Program-made: the position numbers and the translations under genes | The notes under the pieces: generated by a model | The model's database searches: none | What the model was told of the DNA's origin: nothing | What the model saw: the letters and a program-made list of their open reading frames with translations, nothing else | Assembly: GCA_026394835.1 (NCBI GenBank) | Contig: JAPLZW010000015.1 | Span: 1-11,121, forward strand | DNA from: Candidatus Wolfebacteria bacterium | GTDB lineage: Bacteria; Patescibacteriota; Minisyncoccia; UBA6257; UBA9933 | DNA: 11,121 nucleotides | Direction: 5' to 3' | Shown here: one piece after another, positions 5,605-11,121 of the stretch | Position numbering within the stretch: the stretch's first letter is position 1 | Layout of the letters: each line of letters opens with the position of its first letter

Positions 5605-7140
5605 TTATTTCTTCTCCAGAATTTTTCGGCGCAAAGGCGGCATAGCCAATAGGCCCTCAATGGTTTTTACCGCTTTCGGGCCGAATCTCTCGCCAAGCAA
5701 TTTCAGAAATTCAGGGCGGCTATTGTAATTCCTCCAAGCCTTATCTCGGAAAGCAAGAACTTCGGCTGAAGAAAGTTTCTCCGTTGGCAAGGGCAAAGCT
5801 TCATAAGCATGCTGGCTGTAACCGATCCAACCCGGACCGCCCGGGTCATCCGGCAAAGGCCATTTCTTTTCCCTGGCTGTTTTATAAAGTTTTGACCCGG
5901 GATAGGCCATAGCGCAATAAAAATTGGAAAAAAGCGTATTCAAACGAAGAGACAAATTATAAGTCGCCTGCATTGATGCCTCGTCGTCATCGGGCAATCC
6001 GAAGATATAATTGGAAGCTATATTAATATCGGCTTTATGGATGCGGTCGCAGACATTCACGATGTCTTCATCGCTGAACGATTTTTTTGCGCCGTCGCGC
6101 ACGTGCTCGCTTGCGGATTCAATGCCGACCGCCAGCCATTTTATGCCGGCGCCCCGGATATCATTCAAAAATTCTTCCTGGGCGGTATCAACCCGGGTAT
6201 ATGCCCAGATATTCAAACTGTCTCCGAATCTTTCCTTTATCAGCTTGGTTACGCCAAAAACGTGCTCCGGATTAAGAACGAAAAGTTCGTCGTGGAATTT
6301 GATGTTTTTTACTCCATAATTCGCGACCAAATCCTCGATTTCTTTGATGATTACATTCGGGCTCCGGAAACGATAACTGTTTACTCCCGAAGGGTAGCCT
6401 GAAGCCCCTTCTCCGCTTCTGAACGGCGCTTGAATGCAACAAAATTCGCAGCGGAACGGACAACCGAGAGTCGTGATTATGGAAGCATAAGGCATCCTCG
6501 CGGACATTGGCCCGTAATTAGCGTGCCAATCATGAGACCGGTAGCGGCTCATGGGCAAAATGTCCCACGGCATAGGCGGAATCTCCGCGTCAAGATCTTC
6601 AATCAAGGACGCCGGCAATGTCCGGATAACTCTGCCATCCTTCCGGAAAAGCAATCCCCTTACCTTGCTGAAATCCGTCTCTCCCGCTTTAATGGCTTCC
6701 AAAACTCCATGGATTGTTACGGGGCCTTCTCCATCGCAAACAAAATCAACAGGTTCCTCCTCAAGAGTCCTTTCGGGAAGCGCGGAAGGGTGAGTCCCCA
6801 TAATCAAAATTTTAAGGTCCGGCCTTGCCTCGCGAATCGCTTTGCAGGTTTCTCTCGCGGCCGGCATATTCTGGGTCGAAGCCGAAGGCTGATAACCATA
6901 AACAACCATCACAACCAGATGAGGATTTATATTATCAACTTCCTTGGCAACTTGTTCGTAAGTCATGCCCATTGCCGGAGCATCCAAAACCGTTACGCTC
7001 ACGCCCTTATTCTTTAAATAAGACGCTGTAAGCATTCCGAAAACAGGCGGTTCAATGGCCGCGCTTTGGGCCAGTGATTGATAAACTTGGCTCATATTGC
7101 CGGGGATAACCAGCAATACCTCCGTTTGTTTTTCCTTCAT
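5605..7140 (-). CDS. B12-binding-domain radical SAM protein
   Basis: The 511-residue product has the two-part layout of cobalamin-binding radical SAM enzymes. The N-terminal Rossmann-like domain (about 5-150) contains PPVFGMLTASYLKNKG (31-46) and ILIMGTHPSALPERTL (111-126) with VCDGEGP (134-140); the classical DxHxxG cobalamin motif is not evident. The radical SAM barrel follows with C227-x3-C231-x2-C234 in TLGCPFRCEFCC for the 4Fe-4S cluster, then KFHDELFVLNPEH (281-293), VGIESASEHVRDG (338-350) and YIFGLPDDDE (378-387). Such proteins perform methylations, ring formations or other radical steps in lipid, pigment and natural-product pathways; the substrate is not predictable. It is a single-gene unit with its own divergent promoter upstream and a hairpin downstream, and lacks a visible Shine-Dalgarno sequence. 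Confidence 0.9.
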   Translation of the reverse strand: MKEKQTEVLLVIPGNMSQVYQSLAQSAAIEPPVFGMLTASYLKNKGVSVTVLDAPAMGMTYEQVAKEVDNINPHLVVMVVYGYQPSASTQNMPAARETCKAIREARPDLKILIMGTHPSALPERTLEEEPVDFVCDGEGPVTIHGVLEAIKAGETDFSKVRGLLFRKDGRVIRTLPASLIEDLDAEIPPMPWDILPMSRYRSHDWHANYGPMSARMPYASIITTLGCPFRCEFCCIQAPFRSGEGASGYPSGVNSYRFRSPNVIIKEIEDLVANYGVKNIKFHDELFVLNPEHVFGVTKLIKERFGDSLNIWAYTRVDTAQEEFLNDIRGAGIKWLAVGIESASEHVRDGAKKSFSDEDIVNVCDRIHKADINIASNYIFGLPDDDEASMQATYNLSLRLNTLFSNFYCAMAYPGSKLYKTAREKKWPLPDDPGGPGWIGYSQHAYEALPLPTEKLSSAEVLAFRDKAWRNYNSRPEFLKLLGERFGPKAVKTIEGLLAMPPLRRKILEKK

Positions 7141-7186
7141 CGGAATAAAGTTAATTTATTTTTAGATTAATAATTATTGCCATTTG

Positions 7187-7215
7187 ATTATACTTTTTTT
7201 ATTTTCGGGCTTCAA
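7187..7215 (-). promoter_or_regulatory. Sigma70-like promoter for the radical SAM gene
   Basis: On the minus strand TTGAAG (7215-7210) and a perfect TATAAT (7192-7187) are separated by 17 bases. Transcription would start near 7180, giving a 5' leader of about 40 AT-rich bases before the ATG at 7140, with no Shine-Dalgarno in it. The site is arranged back to back with the iscS promoter. Confidence 0.75.
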
Positions 7216-7234
7216 GCTTTTCCATAAGCTCCGA

Positions 7235-7263
7235 TTGACTATCCAAATCCCGACCAATATAAT
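7235..7263 (+). promoter_or_regulatory. Sigma70-like promoter for iscS operon, predicted leaderless
   Basis: TTGACT (7235-7240) and a perfect TATAAT (7258-7263) have the ideal 17-base spacer. Only eight bases separate the -10 box from the iscS ATG at 7272, so initiation at the usual distance falls on 7270-7272, at or next to the A of the start codon. The mRNA would have essentially no leader, matching the absence of a Shine-Dalgarno sequence. Confidence 0.8.
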
Positions 7264-7271
7264 GACAAAAA

Positions 7272-8441
7272 ATGAAAAAAAGCGCTTACCTTGATTACGC
7301 GGCCTCAACCTATCTCGACCCTTCTGTCATTAAAAAAATGATGCCCTATTTAAAGGGATATTTCGGCAACGCTTCAGCGCTTCACGAACCGGGGAGAGAA
7401 TCCAAAGCTATCATTGAAAAAGCCAGAGGCGACATCGCGGAAATACTGGGAGCCAAGCGCGAAGAAATTATATTTACGGGAGGAGGGACGGAAGCCGATA
7501 ATTTGGCGATTATGGGGGCGGCCCGCGCCAATAAAAATAAGGGCAGTCATATAATAGTTTCCAAAATCGAGCACAAAGCCATATTGGAAGCCGCTAAAAA
7601 ACTGGAAAGCGAAGGCTTTCGTGTTACTTACGCGGATGTTGATTCTTTCGGACTCATAAAAATCAAGGAACTCAAAAAACTGATAAAAAAAGATACCACG
7701 CTGATATCTATCGCGATTGCCAATAATGAAATCGGCGTTATCCAACCCATAGCGGAAATCTCCAAAATCATAAAAAGCGTGAAGAAAGACGGGTTTCCTT
7801 TATTCCATACCGACGCAGTACAGGCCGCAGGCGCGATTTCCCTGAAAATCGATACGCTGGGGGTGGATCTTTTAACCTTAAACAGTTCAAAAATCTACGG
7901 ACCCAAAGGAATCGGCTGCTTATACGTAAGGCAAGGGGTAAAATTGGAACCAATTATTATAGGAGGCGAACAAGAAGAGCAACTTAGGGCAGGCACCGAA
8001 AATGTGGCCTCAATATTCGGATTTGCCGAAGCTCTTAAGCTGGCCGAGAGATTAAGGCTGAAAGAGAGCAAAAGGCTTATTGATTTGCGGGATTATTTTA
8101 TAAAAAATATTATCAAATCAATTCCCGATTGCCGCCTGAACGGCCATCCGGCAAAAAGGCTGCCGAACAACATAAATATTTCCGTGAAAGGAGTTGAGGG
8201 CGAATCTTTGTTATTATTACTTGATAGCCTGGGAGTTTATGTTTCAACCGGTTCCGCCTGCGCCTCCTCCGACCTCGAACCGTCTCATGTAATATCCGCC
8301 ATAGATACGTCTCCGGAGCTTTCACACAGCAACATAAGGCTCACTCTTGGCAGAAAAACAACAAAAAAAGAAATCGATTATGTCTTAAGCGTTCTGCCAA
8401 AAGCGGTAACGAAACTTAGAACCATATCTTCCGTAAAATGA
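7272..8441 (+). CDS. iscS: Cysteine desulfurase (IscS/NifS type)
   Basis: This 389-residue PLP enzyme opens with AYLDYAASTYLDP and has the expected length. Visible features are TGGGTEADNLAI (69-80), His101 in IEHKAIL, which stacks on PLP, NNEIGVIQP (151-159), HTDAVQAAG (179-187, with Asp181 and Gln184 binding the cofactor), the Schiff-base Lys207 in NSSKIYGPKGIG, LRAGTEN (238-244) and the catalytic Cys330 in STGSACASSDLEPSH. It removes sulfur from cysteine as a persulfide and passes it to the Fe-S scaffold or to tRNA thiolation. The residue before the lysine is Ser rather than the common His, a variant I believe occurs in other bacteria. The stop overlaps the scaffold gene's start by 4 bases (ATGA), and the promoter upstream predicts a leaderless message. 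Confidence 0.95.
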   Translation: MKKSAYLDYAASTYLDPSVIKKMMPYLKGYFGNASALHEPGRESKAIIEKARGDIAEILGAKREEIIFTGGGTEADNLAIMGAARANKNKGSHIIVSKIEHKAILEAAKKLESEGFRVTYADVDSFGLIKIKELKKLIKKDTTLISIAIANNEIGVIQPIAEISKIIKSVKKDGFPLFHTDAVQAAGAISLKIDTLGVDLLTLNSSKIYGPKGIGCLYVRQGVKLEPIIIGGEQEEQLRAGTENVASIFGFAEALKLAERLRLKESKRLIDLRDYFIKNIIKSIPDCRLNGHPAKRLPNNINISVKGVEGESLLLLLDSLGVYVSTGSACASSDLEPSHVISAIDTSPELSHSNIRLTLGRKTTKKEIDYVLSVLPKAVTKLRTISSVK

Positions 8442-8917
8442 CGGACAAGAATGAAAAATTAAAATATGATGTCGCGGGTCAAGACCCCTACAAATCCGAT
8501 TCCTGGATTTACAGCGACGTGGTCAAAGAGCATTTTTTTAATCCCAGAAATGTTCTTCTGGACGACTCGGGCTATAAAGCCGACGGAACGGGAATGACCG
8601 GAAGCCCGGAATGCGGGGATGTAATGCAAGTTTGGATAAAGGTTAATCCCGAAACCAAAAAAATATCAGACTGTAAATGGCGGACTTTCGGATGCGCATC
8701 GGCTATCGCTTCCACTTCCGTAATGTCCGTAATGGTAACGGAAAACAACGGGATGTCTTTGGAAAAAGCGCTGAATCTCAAGCCCCAGCAAATACTGGAA
8801 AGGCTGGGAGGTTTGCCGGACAGAAAATTCCATTGCTCGGTGCTTGGACACATGGCTCTCCGAGAAGCCGTGCTGGATTATCTCAAAAAAAATGACAATA
8901 CCGGAAACCGAGAATAA
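8438..8917 (+). CDS. iscU: Fe-S cluster assembly scaffold, IscU/NifU N-terminal type
   Basis: The 159-residue product carries the three cluster-ligand cysteines of the IscU fold: Cys59 in GSPECGDVM with the conserved Asp61, Cys86 in RTFGCASAIASTS, and Cys133 in KFHCSVLGHMAL. The N-terminal YSDVVKEHFFNPRN (25-38) is also typical. It has about 20 extra residues before that point compared with compact IscU proteins, and an extra Cys79. It assembles 2Fe-2S or 4Fe-4S clusters from sulfur supplied by the adjacent cysteine desulfurase and hands them to apoproteins. It begins inside the iscS stop codon and ends 26 bases inside the following reductase gene, so all three are translationally linked. No NifU C-terminal domain is attached. 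Confidence 0.94.
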   Translation: MTDKNEKLKYDVAGQDPYKSDSWIYSDVVKEHFFNPRNVLLDDSGYKADGTGMTGSPECGDVMQVWIKVNPETKKISDCKWRTFGCASAIASTSVMSVMVTENNGMSLEKALNLKPQQILERLGGLPDRKFHCSVLGHMALREAVLDYLKKNDNTGNRE

Positions 8918-9611
8918 CCGCCTCATACTCAAAGAAAAGAAAGAGGAGGCGAATGACGTCGTGACTCTGAAATTTTGTCCGAAAAACGGAGAACTGCCGG
9001 ATTTTCGCGCGGGACAATTCGTGATGGTCGGGCTCGCAAATAAAGAATTGTCCGGAATAACCAAATCTTATACGATTTCGAGCGCGCCGGGCGAGAAACT
9101 CCTCTCCATAACGGTAAAAAGAAAAGGGAGCTTTTCTCAAGCTCTTTATGACCTGAAAGTCGGGGGAGAAATAAAAGCAAGCGAACCCCAAGGGTTCTTC
9201 TTTCCATCCGAAAATTCTCAGGATATTGTTTTCCTGGCCGGCGGCATAGGCATCACTCCTTTTTACAGCATAATCAAAGATACGTTTAAGAAAAATCCCG
9301 ACAAAAAAATCCATCTTTTTTACAGTAATAAAACCCTGGGAGATATTGCCTTTCTAAAAGACTTGGACAAGCTGTCTGCCGAATATAAAAATCTTCGGAT
9401 AATTCACCTGCTGACCCGGGAACAAACCCGGGATCCCCGGGTAAAGGAATTCAAAAGGCTGGACGCTGATATTCTCAAAAGGCACCTGGGAGATTTAAGC
9501 CGGAAAGATTATTTTATCTGCGGCTCGATAGGGTTCGTGAATGATTTATGGAGGGAATTAAAAAAAGCCGGAGTGAAAGAAGAGGAAATTTTCACCGAAG
9601 CTTTTTTCTAA
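8892..9611 (+). CDS. FAD/NAD(P)-binding oxidoreductase, ferredoxin-NADP reductase family
   Basis: The ATG at 8892 (MTIPETENNRL) is chosen because the beta-barrel domain begins right after it; an in-frame ATG at 8844 would lie deep in the scaffold gene. The 239-residue protein has the FAD domain motifs RAGQFVMVG (39-47) and KSYTISS (58-64, with Lys for the usual Arg), the pyridine-nucleotide site FLAGGIGITPFYSII (114-128), and YFICGSIGFVNDLWREL (207-223) near the end, with a short aromatic tail FF. No 2Fe-2S domain is attached, so an external partner is needed. It would move electrons between NAD(P)H and a carrier such as the ferredoxin encoded convergently next door, possibly to support Fe-S cluster assembly by its operon partners; this role is inferred. 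The direction and nucleotide preference cannot be read. Confidence 0.88.
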   Translation: MTIPETENNRLILKEKKEEANDVVTLKFCPKNGELPDFRAGQFVMVGLANKELSGITKSYTISSAPGEKLLSITVKRKGSFSQALYDLKVGGEIKASEPQGFFFPSENSQDIVFLAGGIGITPFYSIIKDTFKKNPDKKIHLFYSNKTLGDIAFLKDLDKLSAEYKNLRIIHLLTREQTRDPRVKEFKRLDADILKRHLGDLSRKDYFICGSIGFVNDLWRELKKAGVKEEEIFTEAFF

Positions 9612-9844
9612 TTCTTCTCGATATTGATAATCCTCACGGGGCAGAATTTTGCCGCCTGTTTAAGCAAGGCCAATTCTTCATCATTCACCTCCGCCTCAAG
9701 CCAATGCTTGCCATCCACCTCTTGTGAATTTTTAAGGCTTGTTTGATTATCCTTTGATTCAAAAAAGACGGGACAAATCGCCGCGCAATTCCCGCAGTTT
9801 GTGCATTTATTCCGGTCGTATGTGATTTTTATCTTTTCCTTCAT
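9608..9844 (-). CDS. Small single-cluster 4Fe-4S ferredoxin
   Basis: The 78-residue protein has CTNCGNCAAICP with Cys14, 17, 20 and 24, and a distal CP at Cys68 in KFCPVRIIN. This spacing matches monocluster ferredoxins in which three near cysteines and the distal one bind a 4Fe-4S cluster and the fifth is free. Between them is an acidic insert (about 29-60), and the whole is about 15-20 residues longer than the shortest members. It is a soluble low-potential electron carrier. Its stop overlaps the reductase gene's stop on the opposite strand by 4 bases, so the two genes converge with no room for a separate terminator. It follows the epimerase gene after 13 bases and is probably co-transcribed with it. 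No clear Shine-Dalgarno sequence is seen. Confidence 0.92.
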   Translation of the reverse strand: MKEKIKITYDRNKCTNCGNCAAICPVFFESKDNQTSLKNSQEVDGKHWLEAEVNDEELALLKQAAKFCPVRIINIEKN

Positions 9845-9846
9845 GC

Positions 9847-9861
9847 GCTAGCTAGCTCTAG
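9847..9861. repeat. CTAG-rich palindrome between epimerase and ferredoxin genes
   Basis: GCTAGCTAGC (9847-9856) is a perfect 10-base palindrome and a third CTAG follows at 9858-9861. On the minus strand this gives the epimerase stop TAG and a second in-frame TAG two codons later. CTAG is rare in many bacterial genomes, so three copies in 14 bases is unusual. No function can be assigned. Confidence 0.5.
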
Positions 9862-10793
9862 ATATTGGCGAAATTATTCCTTTTTACGATTTTGTATCCC
9901 TTAATCAATTCCTTGATGGCATCCTGAATCGAAACTTGCGGTTTAAAGCCGGTTTTTTCTATTTTCTCGTTAGAGACGACATAGTCGCGTTTATCCGGGT
10001 CTTCCCCTATTTTCGCTTCCACGAAATAAAAAATTGGAATTTGTTTTTTTATTTCTTCGCACAATTCCATTTTGCTCAAATTGGCATCGCTCAAGCCCAC
10101 GTTATAGACTTCGTTTTTCATTGAATCAAAGTTGTTAATGGCATGGATAAAAGCCCGGGCAACATCCCTTACGTGGATATAATTTCTTTTGAAATGCGGC
10201 TCGAAAAGAACCACGCACTTATCGTTTATGGCGCGATAGACGAAGTCATTAACCAGAAGATCCAGCCTCATTCTGGGGCTGACGCCGCAAACGGTCGCGA
10301 GCCGGAAGACCACCGCGTTCTGGGCCGCCAAAATCAATTTTTCGGCCTCAACCTTAAGCTTGCCGTAAAAAGAAATCGGATTCAAAGGCGAATTTTCATC
10401 GCAGAATTTTCCGCTCTTCCCAACCCCGTAGCCGCTATTCGTATTGGGAAAAATTATTTTCTGCTCCGGAGTCCGCAGTTCCAAAATAATTTTTATCGCT
10501 CCAAGATTTATCGATTCCGCGGCGGCGGGGTCCATATTGCAGGCCGGCGCGCCGACTATACATGCCAGAGGAATGATATATTCCGCTTCTTTTATGTATT
10601 TGGAAATCAAATCCCGGTCGCGAACATCACCCCTAACGATGGAAAGCGTTTCGTATTTACAGACATCAAGCAAAGACGGCTGGTTATACATAAAATTATC
10701 TATAACCGTCACTTCATGCCCGGCCAAAAGCAGTTCCGGAACAAGAATGGAACCGATATATCCCGCGCCGCCTGTCACCAAGATTTTTGCCAT
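9858..10793 (-). CDS. NAD-dependent epimerase/dehydratase (extended SDR), nucleotide-sugar modifying
   Basis: The start is taken at the ATG at 10793 (MAKILVTGGAGYIGS), 4 bases after the aminotransferase stop; a farther in-frame ATG at 10838 would overlap that gene and add 15 residues with no fold role. The 311-residue protein has the Rossmann loop GGAGYIGS (8-15), NTNSGYGVG (117-125) where Ser/Thr of the active site lies, and SFYGKLKVEAEK (141-152) with the Tyr143-Lys147 pair. MRLDLLVNDFVYRA (175-188), HFKRNYIHVRDVARAF (200-215) and GEDPDKRDYVVSNEKIEKTG (263-282) place it with UDP/GDP-sugar epimerase-like proteins found in glycan clusters. It probably epimerises or dehydrates a nucleotide sugar for the same product as the adjacent aminotransferase. 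The exact substrate is unknown. Confidence 0.88.
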   Translation of the reverse strand: MAKILVTGGAGYIGSILVPELLLAGHEVTVIDNFMYNQPSLLDVCKYETLSIVRGDVRDRDLISKYIKEAEYIIPLACIVGAPACNMDPAAAESINLGAIKIILELRTPEQKIIFPNTNSGYGVGKSGKFCDENSPLNPISFYGKLKVEAEKLILAAQNAVVFRLATVCGVSPRMRLDLLVNDFVYRAINDKCVVLFEPHFKRNYIHVRDVARAFIHAINNFDSMKNEVYNVGLSDANLSKMELCEEIKKQIPIFYFVEAKIGEDPDKRDYVVSNEKIEKTGFKPQVSIQDAIKELIKGYKIVKRNNFANI

Positions 10794-10797
10794 GGGT

Positions 10798-11121
10798 TTA
10801 TTTAATACTATCCAATACCACTTTAGCGATAAATTCAATATCTTCTTTTTTCAAAGAAGGGTTGTTTGGTAAGAATAACCCGGAGTAATGGATCCTGTCC
10901 GCCATGGGCGCGGAGAATTTTCCATACCGCTCAAACCAAAAAGGATGGAGTCCCAGATTGCCCGCGGAAAAAATTCTGGTTTCAACACCATTATCCTCAA
11001 GAGCTTTAATAATCTTTTTTCTTTCGTCAGTGTCCTTAGCCAGCATTCCAAAGTGAATGCTGCAAATCAGGGAATCAGAATCGTATTTCTGATAAGTGAA
11101 CCTGTTGCCGAGAATGCTTTT
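10798..11121 (-). CDS. DegT/DnrJ/EryC1/StrS-type sugar aminotransferase, C-terminal part (runs off right edge)
   Basis: The frame is open from the right edge for 107 codons (beginning KSILGNRFTYQKYD), so the gene starts outside the window and the internal ATG at 11046 is not its start. ICSIHFGMLAKDTDERKKII, then ETRIFSAGNLGLHPFW, ADRIHYSGLFLPNNPSL and KKEDIEFIAKVV give the typical C-terminal end of PLP-dependent DegT-family enzymes, with the AGN-x-HP region that lies near the substrate pocket. These enzymes aminate keto-sugars attached to nucleotides, for example to perosamine- or viosamine-type sugars; the specificity and the catalytic lysine are beyond the edge. It is followed after 4 bases by the SDR epimerase, an arrangement typical of amino-sugar pathways. 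Confidence 0.85.
   Translation of the reverse strand, partial: KSILGNRFTYQKYDSDSLICSIHFGMLAKDTDERKKIIKALEDNGVETRIFSAGNLGLHPFWFERYGKFSAPMADRIHYSGLFLPNNPSLKKEDIEFIAKVVLDSIK

Noticed and set aside
5540..5728. Small plus-strand gene over the hairpin
   Set aside because: It spans the terminator and the antisense of the radical SAM 3' end, and has no ribosome binding site or motif.
6430..7017. Plus-strand open frame of 195 codons opposite the radical SAM gene
   Set aside because: Antisense shadow of a conserved gene with basic, low-information sequence and no family features.
8436..8445. TGA read as an amino acid (alternative code) at the end of iscS
   Set aside because: IscS has normal length at this TGA and the scaffold gene starts in the same ATGA overlap, the usual coupled arrangement.
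9411..9441. Three CCCGGG hexamers in 27 bases as a regulatory repeat
   Set aside because: They are in-frame ACC/CCC-CGG-G codon runs (TR, TR, PR) inside the reductase; coding coincidence is enough.
10143..10805. Plus-strand open frame of 220 codons opposite the epimerase gene
   Set aside because: The epimerase has complete family motifs; the opposite frame has none and is explained as a shadow.
1..11121. CRISPR arrays, tRNA/rRNA genes, transposases, defence or phage genes
   Set aside because: No regularly spaced repeats, cloverleaf-like sequences or characteristic protein motifs were found on either strand.

Overview
The window shows about 11 kb of a densely packed bacterial chromosome carrying eleven protein-coding genes; no RNA gene, CRISPR array or transposase is visible. 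The source is probably an uncultured bacterium with a compact genome. The packing, the scarcity of Shine-Dalgarno sequences and the SSK (rather than HK) lysine motif in the cysteine desulfurase would fit a Patescibacteria/Parcubacteria-type organism, but this is inference and no marker gene settles it. All genes read well with ordinary bacterial code, using TAA, TAG and TGA stops.

Region 1 (1-4222, minus strand) is a nucleotide-sugar and glycan operon. In transcription order it holds a candidate promoter, a heptose-7-phosphate kinase (hddA), a heptose-1-phosphate guanylyltransferase (hddC), a GT4 glycosyltransferase, dTDP-glucose 4,6-dehydratase (rmlB) and the start of glucose-1-phosphate thymidylyltransferase (rmlA). 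Together they would supply GDP-heptose and dTDP-deoxysugar precursors for a surface polysaccharide. The hddA/hddC junction looks damaged: the kinase loses its normal C-terminus and the guanylyltransferase loses its N-terminal nucleotide-binding loop, as if a short segment were deleted.

Region 2 (about 4234-5553, minus strand) is a small island of clearly higher GC (about 55-63% in hand-counted lines, against roughly 32-43% in lines sampled from the flanks). It carries an inositol-monophosphatase-family gene that lacks the usual N-terminus and a Nudix hydrolase with a strong Shine-Dalgarno sequence. It has its own terminator at one edge and a hairpin at the other.

Region 3 (5605-7140, minus strand) is a stand-alone B12-binding-type radical SAM protein. 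A 131-bp divergent intergenic region follows, with two well-formed sigma70-like promoters back to back. The rightward one sits so close to the next ATG that its mRNA should be leaderless.

Region 4 (7272-9611, plus strand) is an overlapping Fe-S/redox operon: cysteine desulfurase (IscS/NifS type), IscU-type scaffold and an FAD/NAD(P)-binding ferredoxin-reductase-like protein. It converges with a small 4Fe-4S ferredoxin gene (9608-9844, minus), the two sharing overlapping stop codons. IscS would supply sulfur, IscU would build the cluster, and the reductase/ferredoxin pair is a plausible electron source or client.

Region 5 (9608-11121, minus strand) reads from a DegT-family aminotransferase (C-terminal part only) into an extended-SDR nucleotide-sugar epimerase and on to the ferredoxin. 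It is a second sugar-modification locus cut by the right edge of the window.

No intergenic stretch exceeds 300 bases. No defence, phage or clearly novel multi-gene system is visible. The main points of interest are the two apparent gene-damage junctions, the compositional island, and the leaderless divergent promoter.
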